From Clostridia bacterium (GTDB taxonomy: Bacteria; Bacillota_A; Clostridia; Oscillospirales; CAG-272), in the NCBI GenBank assembly GCA_017472105.1, contig JAFUQY010000033.1:1-12661 (forward strand): a DNA stretch of 12,661 nt, written 5' to 3'. The number at the start of each line of letters is the position of its first letter. Position 1 is the first letter of the stretch. The position numbers and the translations under genes are program-made. The notes under the pieces were generated by a model. That model saw only the letters and a program-made list of their open reading frames with translations, was not told the DNA's origin and did not search any database. Below are positions 7,390 through 12,661 of the stretch, piece by piece.

Positions 7390-8997
7390 TTAGTCTGTAT
7401 AATCGAGAGTCGCAACCATTCTGCAAATTGCCGCGAGGTCATATCTGCAAAGGTCACGGTTCTTTTCGTAGGTCTTTACGGTTACGAGATCAATTGCAAC
7501 TGCGTTTGCGAGCTCGTCGTTTTCAGCATCGAAGTTGTCGAAGTTGATGTCGTTGATGACTTCGAGAACCATGAGGTACTGGTTGACCATTTCAACAGCG
7601 GTCTGAACGTCGCATACGCCGGAGAGGTCAGCGTCCTTTTCCACGATGCCGTACTTTTCAGCCCATACGATGCGCTGTGCAACGGTGTTGAGCTTGTCGC
7701 CGGTGTCAGCCATTTCAGCGAGTGCAGCTGCGAATGCCTTTTCGGAGATGGCAGCGGTGCCCTTGAAGAGGAGGTTCTTGCCGTCCTTTGCAGCCGCGGA
7801 CATGATGCCGGATTCGGTTACATATTCAACAGCCTTCGCGTACTTGTCGGAAACGTCGGTGAAGGGGTTCTTCCATGCGAACTTCACTTCGATCTTGGTA
7901 TCTGCGCCGATCTTGGAGAGGGTGTAGGAAGTGGAGGGAGTTACGGACTTGCCGTTTACCTTGAGGGAGGAAACGTAGTAGTTGTCGGATGCGGGAACGA
8001 ACTTGTAGGTGATCTTGTCGCCGGATACAACGCCGATCTTGGCAGCATCAACAGTCTTGCCGTTGTAGGTTGCCTTGACGGTGCCGTTGCCGGAAGCTGC
8101 TGCGGTTACGGTGTAGTTCTTCACAACGGGAGTGAAGGTTACGCGTACAGTGGTGTCGCCGGTGAGACGGACTGCGATTTCATCGCTGGTGAAGTTCACG
8201 TTTCTGCCGTTGACGAGAACCTTGGAGAGCTCGTAGCCCTTTGCGGGAGAGAACTTGATGTACTTGTAGTCGCCGTATTCGCCGTAGTGGCTGTCGGAAA
8301 TCTGGTAGTCGCCTTCGCCGGTGATGATAACCTTGACTCTGTATTCGTCGTCGTCATCTTCGTAAACATCGTCGCGGAGGAGCTTGTAGGTCTTGTGATC
8401 CTTGGCGCAGAGGAATACGCCGTAGATGTCGCTGTCGATTACGGTGAAGTAGTCGAATTCGGAGACTCTGCCGCAGCGGGAGCAGGTGATGTCGCTCAGG
8501 TCGGGAGCCCTGTCTTCGGAGTAGTCGTAAACTTCGTCAAGGGTGACGTGCTTTGCGGTGCAGGTGTATTCGTAGTAGAGCTTGTCGTTCTTTACGTAGC
8601 TGCCGCTGTAATATGCGGTACGGGTGCAGGAGGAGCACTTGGTGGAAACAGCCACATCGGTGCCGACCACACTGTCCGCTTCATCCTTGTTTTCGGGGAT
8701 GATAACGGTGGTGCCTTCCGCGTCGCAGTCCTTTTCAAGGCATGCATACTTCACGGAGCCGCCGGAGATCTTGTAGAATGCCAGACCCTTGCACTTGGGG
8801 CAGGAGTCATACCACCAGTTGCCGGTATTGCCTGCGAGGTAGTCGACGAGGTCTTCGTAATCGGGATCGTCATGGTTGAGGTAATCCCGGTAGAAGTCGA
8901 GCAGATCGGACAGGGAGTAGACGCTTCCTGCACTTGCACTCAGAGCGAGAGAGCTGAGCATCACAAGCGCGAGAACGAGGGAGAGAATTTTTTTCAT
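7390..8997 (-). CDS. Secreted protein with zinc-ribbon-like modules, InlB-like repeats and degenerate SLH repeats
   Basis: The function of this 535-residue exported protein is not recognised. A signal peptide (1-23) ends in SASA before G24. Three Cys/His modules follow: C66-C69-C86-C91 (CxxC-x16-CxxxxC), C121-C124-C146-H150, and C172-C175-C197-H201. The last two share the spacing CxxC-x21-CxxxH and look like zinc ribbons. An acidic patch (DDDDE near 214-218) precedes two repeats of about 75 residues (about 219-293 and 295-372) that resemble divergent InlB B-repeats: each has a Y-x-V strand, KF/F-x-PA-x-x-Y, KVLVNGR or LKVNGKS, and DTTVRVTF or DTKIEVKF. The C-terminus (about 375-470) resembles degenerate S-layer-homology motifs (NPFTDVSDKYAKAVEYVTESGI and a second WAEKYGI). 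The minus-strand AAAGGA (complement of 9008-9013) supports the ATG at 8997. It may be wall-associated; extracellular metal binding is an inference. Confidence 0.85.
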   Translation of the reverse strand: MKKILSLVLALVMLSSLALSASAGSVYSLSDLLDFYRDYLNHDDPDYEDLVDYLAGNTGNWWYDSCPKCKGLAFYKISGGSVKYACLEKDCDAEGTTVIIPENKDEADSVVGTDVAVSTKCSSCTRTAYYSGSYVKNDKLYYEYTCTAKHVTLDEVYDYSEDRAPDLSDITCSRCGRVSEFDYFTVIDSDIYGVFLCAKDHKTYKLLRDDVYEDDDDEYRVKVIITGEGDYQISDSHYGEYGDYKYIKFSPAKGYELSKVLVNGRNVNFTSDEIAVRLTGDTTVRVTFTPVVKNYTVTAAASGNGTVKATYNGKTVDAAKIGVVSGDKITYKFVPASDNYYVSSLKVNGKSVTPSTSYTLSKIGADTKIEVKFAWKNPFTDVSDKYAKAVEYVTESGIMSAAAKDGKNLLFKGTAAISEKAFAAALAEMADTGDKLNTVAQRIVWAEKYGIVEKDADLSGVCDVQTAVEMVNQYLMVLEVINDINFDNFDAENDELANAVAIDLVTVKTYEKNRDLCRYDLAAICRMVATLDYTD

Positions 8998-9268
8998 GTG
9001 CTTGAATTCCTTTCCTTAGTTGAATAAATTTGTCATGTACAGTTTAACATATCCGCAGGACCTATTTGTGAATGCATTTTAAATTTTCGCGGGAAATTAC
9101 AGGAAATTTTCACATGGACCGCCGCGGAGTGCTGCTGTCTATATAGACGTTCGGGAATGGGCAAAAGTTTCACAAATCGGAAAATTTTCCATAAAAATTT
9201 CAAAGAATTTTCAGACGCCGCTGTGCAGAAAAATGCCGGTGTACCGAAATGCGGATGCCGGAAACACC
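8998..9268. promoter_or_regulatory. Divergent control region with palindromes and A/T-rich repeats
   Basis: This gene-free stretch separates the minus-strand secreted protein from the CNNM operon promoter. It contains two perfect 12-base palindromes, GTCTATATAGAC (9137-9148) and GGAAAATTTTCC (9179-9190). A recurring AATTTTC core appears at 9082, 9105, 9183 and 9206, with a close variant at 9196. These could be operator sites or A-tract bends upstream of the promoter. No convincing two-box promoter for the minus-strand gene was found; TAAACT, read on the minus strand from about 9039-9046, is a weak -10 candidate. Confidence 0.45.
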
Positions 9269-9297
9269 TTGACAAAGCGGGGCGTGTATGCTATAAT
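9269..9297 (+). promoter_or_regulatory. Perfect consensus sigma-A promoter for the CNNM operon
   Basis: TTGACA (9269-9274) and TATAAT (9292-9297) both match consensus exactly, with the ideal 17-base spacer. Transcription would start near 9304, giving a leader of about 234 bases. A promoter this strong paired with a long structured leader suggests that control acts after initiation. Confidence 0.93.
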
Positions 9298-9333
9298 AGC
9301 TAAAATATCACTTCCCGGAGGATCACTGCCATC

Positions 9334-9477
9334 ATGGACAGCGGCGATTGTACTGACAGTACCCGACGATGCACAATGAAATACGGTTATGGCGGATATC
9401 GCTTTTTCAAGGCACGACTGCGCTCATTTCGAGGGTACAGGTATGCCTTTTTGCATTTCCGCAGACTGTTGACCTGA
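9334..9477 (+). CDS. Candidate 47-residue leader peptide upstream of the CNNM gene
   Basis: This short frame starts at ATG 9334, 12 bases after a strong CGGAGGA (9316-9322), and ends at TGA 9475-9477. The peptide begins with an acidic stretch (MDSGDCTDS) and continues very basic and aromatic (RRC, KYGYGGYRFF, KARLRSFRGYRY, HFRR). There is no signal peptide or known family. Its stop codon overlaps the anti-Shine-Dalgarno strand of the leader stem, and its codons run through the terminator-like hairpin, so a translating ribosome would disrupt both. The Shine-Dalgarno spacing is slightly long. It may be regulatory rather than a functional protein. Coding status is inferred from architecture only. 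Confidence 0.5.
   Translation: MDSGDCTDSTRRCTMKYGYGGYRFFKARLRSFRGYRYAFLHFRRLLT
9409..9452 (+). terminator. Candidate attenuator hairpin inside the CNNM leader
   Basis: AAGGCA (9409-9414) pairs with TGCCTT (9444-9449). Within it, CTG/CAG (9418-9420 with 9438-9440) and CTC/GAG (9423-9425 with 9431-9433) close an ATTTC loop, with symmetric 3x3 and small internal loops. The stem runs into a T5 tract (9448-9452). The inner helix is weak, so termination efficiency is uncertain. It lies entirely within the leader ORF. Confidence 0.45.
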
Positions 9478-9537
9478 TTTTTCCTCTCATGCACGCATCA
9501 CGGAAACATCATTCACGGAGGAAAAATCTTACATTTT

Positions 9538-10986
9538 ATGAACAGCAGCATATGGGGACAGCTTCTTCTCCAGTTGATACTGATCGGACTCAATGCCGTT
9601 TTCGCATGTGCGGAGATCGCGGTCCTGTCGGTAAGTGAAGCAAAACTCGCAAAGCTGGAGGAATCCGGCAGCAAAAAAGCAAAGAAACTCAGAAAGCTCA
9701 CCGAAGAGCCTTCCAAATTCCTTTCGACCATTCAGGTTGCGATTACGCTTTCCGGCTTCCTCGGATCCGCATTCGCAGCTGACAACTTCGCGGAACGCCT
9801 TGTTGACTGGCTTCTCGCAAAGGGCATGACCATGGATCCCGAAACCCTCGAATCCATCGCGGTCGTTGTCATCACCCTCATTCTCTCCTACGTCACCCTC
9901 ATCCTCGGCGAGCTCGTGCCCAAGCGTCTGGCAATGAAGCACAGCGAAAAGCTCGCGGTCGGAATGGCTCCCATGCTCTACGGCGTGGCGAAGCTGTTCA
10001 CTCCCATCGTATGGCTCCTTTCCATCTCCACCAACGGCGTGCTCCGGCTCATGGGCATTGACCCGAACGAGCAGGACGAGGAAGTCAGCGAGGAAGAAAT
10101 CCGCATGATGGTGGACGAAGGCGGTCAGAAGGGCGTCATCGATGAACAGGAACAGGAAATGATCCAGAACGTGTTCGAATTTGACGACCTCACCGTATCC
10201 GAATTTGCAACCCACCGCACCGATATCCACATCCTGTGGGCGGAAGAAGCGGACGACGTTTGGGAAAATACCATTCACGAAACCCGTCACTCCATTTACC
10301 CCGTCTGTGAGGACACCATCGACAACGTCATCGGCGTGCTGAGTGTGAAGGACTACTTCCGCTGCCGGGAGCTCGGACGCGAAGCCATCATGAAGGAAGC
10401 GGTCAAACCCGCGTATTTCGTACCCGAAGGCATCCACGCGGACGTTCTGTTCCGGCAGATGAAAGATACCCGCAACCATTTCGCCGTGGTTCTCGATGAA
10501 TACGGCGGCATGATGGGCATCGTCACCATGTACGACATCCTCGAGCAGCTTGTGGGCGACCTCAATGACGGCGACGAGGAAGAAATCAAGGAACCCGATA
10601 TTATGCAGACCTCGGACGACACATGGGACATCAAGGGCGTGGCATCGCTCAGTGAAGTCGCAGAGGAGCTGAACGTTGAGCTTCCCACGGAAAAATACGA
10701 CACCATGGGCGGCTATGTGTTCTCCAACTACGGCGTGGTTCCCGAAGACGGCACCGAGTTCGAGCTCGAGCTTGACGGTCTGCATGTTCGCGTCACCGAA
10801 ATCAGGGATCACCGCATCATCAAGATGATCGTCACCGTGCTCCCGCAGGAGGAAGAAGAAGAGGACGATGAGCCCCGTTTCTTCAAGTCCCGTACCGACC
10901 GTGACGACGAGGATGACGAAGACGAAAAAAACGAGAAGTCCGAAAAATCCGATAAATCCGAGAAGAAATCTTCGAAAAACCGATAA
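9538..10986 (+). CDS. CNNM/CorC (DUF21-CBS-CorC_HlyC) membrane protein, putative Mg2+ or divalent-cation transporter
   Basis: The 482-residue membrane protein has the full CNNM layout. The DUF21 transmembrane domain (about 1-175) has helices near 7-29, 64-84, 105-126 and 139-170 and the conserved GELVPK (124-129). A CBS pair (about 215-340) includes HSIYPVCED and AVVLDEYGGMMGIVT (316-330), and a CorC_HlyC domain follows (about 352-436). Such proteins, often mislabelled hemolysins, include the Bacillus Mg2+ exporter MpfA and animal CNNMs; direction and ion here are inferred. The ATG at 9538 matches the family start, but the Shine-Dalgarno (GGAGG) is 16 bases away, longer than usual, and lies in a predicted stem. 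The tail (437-482) is extremely charged, with Glu/Asp runs then KSEKSDKSEKK; family members usually stop soon after CorC_HlyC. It is followed 11 bases later by a lipoprotein gene in the same operon. Confidence 0.93.
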   Translation: MNSSIWGQLLLQLILIGLNAVFACAEIAVLSVSEAKLAKLEESGSKKAKKLRKLTEEPSKFLSTIQVAITLSGFLGSAFAADNFAERLVDWLLAKGMTMDPETLESIAVVVITLILSYVTLILGELVPKRLAMKHSEKLAVGMAPMLYGVAKLFTPIVWLLSISTNGVLRLMGIDPNEQDEEVSEEEIRMMVDEGGQKGVIDEQEQEMIQNVFEFDDLTVSEFATHRTDIHILWAEEADDVWENTIHETRHSIYPVCEDTIDNVIGVLSVKDYFRCRELGREAIMKEAVKPAYFVPEGIHADVLFRQMKDTRNHFAVVLDEYGGMMGIVTMYDILEQLVGDLNDGDEEEIKEPDIMQTSDDTWDIKGVASLSEVAEELNVELPTEKYDTMGGYVFSNYGVVPEDGTEFELELDGLHVRVTEIRDHRIIKMIVTVLPQEEEEEDDEPRFFKSRTDRDDEDDEDEKNEKSEKSDKSEKKSSKNR

Positions 10987-10997
10987 GGAGTATGAAA

Positions 10998-12518
10998 ATG
11001 AAGAAAAGCGTATCCGTTCTGCTTTTGCTCTCCATGATGCTCGGAATTGTGACCTCGTGCAGTGAAACCGTACCCGAGGAAACCGATCCCGTCACGGAAA
11101 CCGCACCCGCCGAAACCGATGCGGAAACAACCGTAACCGGTGAGACGGAGCGTTCGCAGGCAAAGGACGATCTGCCCGAGCTGGATTTCGACGGCGAAAC
11201 GGTCACGATCTGCTATCCGAACGAGAAATACTATGAGCAGTGGGACGTCATCGGTGCGGACAACAGCGGGGACGTGATCCACGATGCCATCTGGCGCCGC
11301 AACCAGACCGTGGAAGACCGGCTGGATATCCGCTTCAACATCGTCCCGACGCAGGGCAACAATTTGCAGACATTGCAGGATGAGATGAAGAATCTCGCGT
11401 TCACGGGCTCGGACGACTACGATATCGTCACGGGTACCGCAAATACGATCATCACCCAGTCCCTGTATTCCTACATGTACGAGCTGTCCGATCTGAAATA
11501 CCTCGACATCACCAAACCGTGGTGGAGAACGAGTGCAATCGAGGAGCTTGCGCTGGAGGAAGGCAATTTCCGCTTCCTGATGGGCGACCATACCCTGAAC
11601 AACTACCTCAAATGCGGCGTCGTTTACTACAATAAGGACATCTACACCGAAGTCTACGGCGATCCCGAGGAAATGTATCAGACCGTCCTCGACGGCAAGT
11701 GGACCTACGACAAGTTCACGGAACTAACCGCGGGCGCGTATATTGACAAAAACGGCGACGGCAAGGAAAATCCCGGCGATACCTACGGTCTCATGGTGCC
11801 CACCGGAATGTACGAAGCGGCTCTGCACATGGTTTACGGCTGCGATATCGACACGTATCAGAGAACCGCGGACAGAACCATCGACCTCTCACCCTTCAAC
11901 AACGAGCGTGTGTTCAATACCGTCGAGAAGATCAACAAGCTCGTCCGCAGCACGGCGGGTGTGTTTGAATCCGACAAGGGCATCGACAGCTCGCTCCAGT
12001 ATTTCTCCGACAATTACGCCCTCTTCTACACCGGACGCCTTTCCAATGCCGTCAACGCTGTCTTCCGCGAAATGGAAAGCGACTACGGCATCCTCACCAT
12101 GCCCAAGTACGATGAAGCCCAGCAGGATTACGTCTCCCTGATTCATACATCCACGACCGTGACCTGCATTCCGAAGGCGGTTGCCGCAGACCGGTACGAC
12201 ATGCTCGGCGCGGTTCTCGAAGCATGGGCAGCGGAAGCGTACCGCTCGGTCATCACGCCCTTCATCGAATCCGCAATGAAAGCGAAGTATTCCCGCGATG
12301 CGCTCTCCGGTCAGGTTATCGACATCATCTTCGACGACCCGATCATCAGCTTCCTTGACATGTACAGTTCCAATACCGGCAGTGTTCTCTACACCGCGGT
12401 CATGGACAACATCGCCAAAGGCACGAATACCTTCTCCTCCTCGATTGCATCCGGACTCCGCGGCGGTCAGAAGGTCATGGACAAGTATCTCTCGAAGGTG
12501 CTTGAATCCGACTCGTAA
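10998..12518 (+). CDS. Extracellular solute-binding lipoprotein (ABC family 1 type)
   Basis: This is a 506-residue exported lipoprotein. It has a positively charged start (MKKS), a hydrophobic core and a lipobox VTSC with the modified Cys at 21, followed by a Thr/Glu/Pro-rich linker (about 22-50) of the kind seen in clostridial lipoproteins. The body resembles type 1 extracellular solute-binding proteins: VVYYNKDIYTE, GKWTYDKFTEL, an EF-hand-like loop DKNGDGKENPGD (250-261) before TYGL, and ALFYTGR/YGILTMPKYDE strands. The ligand is unknown (sugar or oligosaccharide is common for the family). The ATG at 10998 is preferred over 10992: AAGGAG (10985-10990) is 7 bases from the former and 1 from the latter. 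It overlaps the CNNM operon's 3' end, and no permease or ATPase gene is present, so it is an orphan binding protein here. Confidence 0.9.
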   Translation: MKKSVSVLLLLSMMLGIVTSCSETVPEETDPVTETAPAETDAETTVTGETERSQAKDDLPELDFDGETVTICYPNEKYYEQWDVIGADNSGDVIHDAIWRRNQTVEDRLDIRFNIVPTQGNNLQTLQDEMKNLAFTGSDDYDIVTGTANTIITQSLYSYMYELSDLKYLDITKPWWRTSAIEELALEEGNFRFLMGDHTLNNYLKCGVVYYNKDIYTEVYGDPEEMYQTVLDGKWTYDKFTELTAGAYIDKNGDGKENPGDTYGLMVPTGMYEAALHMVYGCDIDTYQRTADRTIDLSPFNNERVFNTVEKINKLVRSTAGVFESDKGIDSSLQYFSDNYALFYTGRLSNAVNAVFREMESDYGILTMPKYDEAQQDYVSLIHTSTTVTCIPKAVAADRYDMLGAVLEAWAAEAYRSVITPFIESAMKAKYSRDALSGQVIDIIFDDPIISFLDMYSSNTGSVLYTAVMDNIAKGTNTFSSSIASGLRGGQKVMDKYLSKVLESDS

Positions 12519-12524
12519 CATAAC

Positions 12525-12556
12525 AAAAGGACACACGTAAAAATGTGTCCTTTTTT
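12525..12556 (+). terminator. Strong intrinsic terminator of the CNNM-lipoprotein operon
   Basis: AAAAGGACACA (12525-12535) and TGTGTCCTTTT (12544-12554) form a perfect 11-bp stem with an 8-base loop and a T6 tract (12551-12556). It starts 7 bases after the lipoprotein stop codon. The A-rich foot could also work for transcription entering from the right. Confidence 0.93.
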
Positions 12557-12661
12557 GATGCAAAAATGAAAAACAGCAGGGGTGCGAATCCTGCCGTTCT
12601 TCTGAAATTATTGCGTTTGAACGGAACTCCGCCGTATTGCGAAATTCCGCTGTACCGGTTA
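12557..12661. other. Non-coding tail with overlapping inverted repeats
   Basis: No gene is visible in the last 105 bases. GCAGG (12576-12580) pairs with CCTGC (12590-12594), extendable through one mismatch by AAC/GTT (12572-12574 with 12596-12598). CCGTTC (12594-12599) pairs with GAACGG (12619-12624) and would compete with the first hairpin. CGGAA (12622-12626) pairs with TTCCG (12645-12649). This could be a repeat or the leader of a gene beyond the window. Confidence 0.4.

Larger units (their letters stand above)
9304..9537 (+). promoter_or_regulatory. Long structured leader of the CNNM operon with Shine-Dalgarno-sequestering stem
   Basis: GATTTTTCCTC (9476-9486) is perfectly complementary over 11 bases to GAGGAAAAATC (9518-9528), plus a T-G wobble at 9487/9517. 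This buries GGAGG (9517-9521), the only Shine-Dalgarno of the CNNM gene. The 5' side of the stem starts in the last two bases of the stop codon of a 47-codon leader ORF (9334-9477). Upstream are a GTACT-GAC-AGTAC hairpin (9350-9362) and a terminator-like hairpin (9409-9452). The M-box magnesium riboswitch signature (GGTGAGGCTCC) is absent, and I do not recognise the yybP-ykoY motif. The layout fits control by translation of the leader ORF; this is an inference from complementarity, not from folding. Confidence 0.65.

Noticed and set aside
8287..9027. Plus-strand open frame (246 codons) opposite the secreted protein
   Set aside because: The minus frame has a signal peptide, domains and ribosome binding site; the plus frame has none and is a codon-bias shadow.
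9304..9480. M-box (Mg2+) or yybP-ykoY (Mn2+) riboswitch in the CNNM leader
   Set aside because: The conserved core sequences of either class are not found; the GTACT-GAC-AGTAC hairpin alone is not diagnostic.
9369..9638. 89-codon plus-strand frame running into the CNNM gene
   Set aside because: Overlaps the CNNM start in another frame and has no Shine-Dalgarno; the 47-codon frame at 9334 is better supported.
12576..12594. tRNA T-arm-like hairpin (GCAGG ... GCGAATCCTGC)
   Set aside because: The loop lacks the TTCRA signature and no acceptor, D or anticodon arms can be assembled around it.

Overview
The window looks like chromosomal DNA from an uncultured gut-type Clostridia (Firmicutes). The reasons are the Firmicutes gene order rimP-nusA-ylxR-ylxQ-infB, consensus sigma-A promoters with 17-base spacers, purine-rich AAAGGA/GGAGG ribosome binding sites, a monoderm-style lipoprotein, and a secreted protein with S-layer-homology-like repeats. 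The GC content is moderate. No close species can be named from the sequence alone.

Layout. (1) Positions 1-5875 hold the translation/transcription operon: promoter, leader hairpin, rimP, an unusually long 422-base gap with repeats, nusA, ylxR (rnpM), ylxQ, infB, and a weak terminator. The rbfA-truB-ribF genes that often follow infB are not next. (2) Positions 5945-7325 hold a stand-alone CofE-like (F420-0:glutamate ligase family) gene with its own strong promoter and terminator. (3) Positions 7342-8997, minus strand, hold a secreted protein: three zinc-ribbon-like Cys/His modules, two InlB-like repeats and degenerate S-layer-homology repeats. (4) Positions 8998-9537 are a divergent control region with palindromes, a perfect sigma-A promoter and a 234-base leader. 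(5) Positions 9538-12556 are a two-gene operon: a CNNM/CorC-type membrane protein followed by a solute-binding lipoprotein, closed by a strong terminator. (6) The last 105 bases are non-coding with overlapping hairpins.

The most interesting signal is the leader of the CNNM gene. It carries a 47-codon ORF with its own Shine-Dalgarno, a terminator-like hairpin inside that ORF, and a perfect 11-bp pairing (9476-9486 with 9518-9528) that buries the whole GGAGG of the CNNM gene. The anti-Shine-Dalgarno strand begins inside the leader ORF's stop codon. This is the layout expected of control by leader-peptide translation. The leader peptide has an acidic start and a basic tail, in a rough parallel to the Mg2+-sensing MgtL peptide, and CNNM proteins include Mg2+ exporters. 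An Mg2+-responsive leader peptide is therefore a testable inference. All structures were found by eye; no folding or database search was run.
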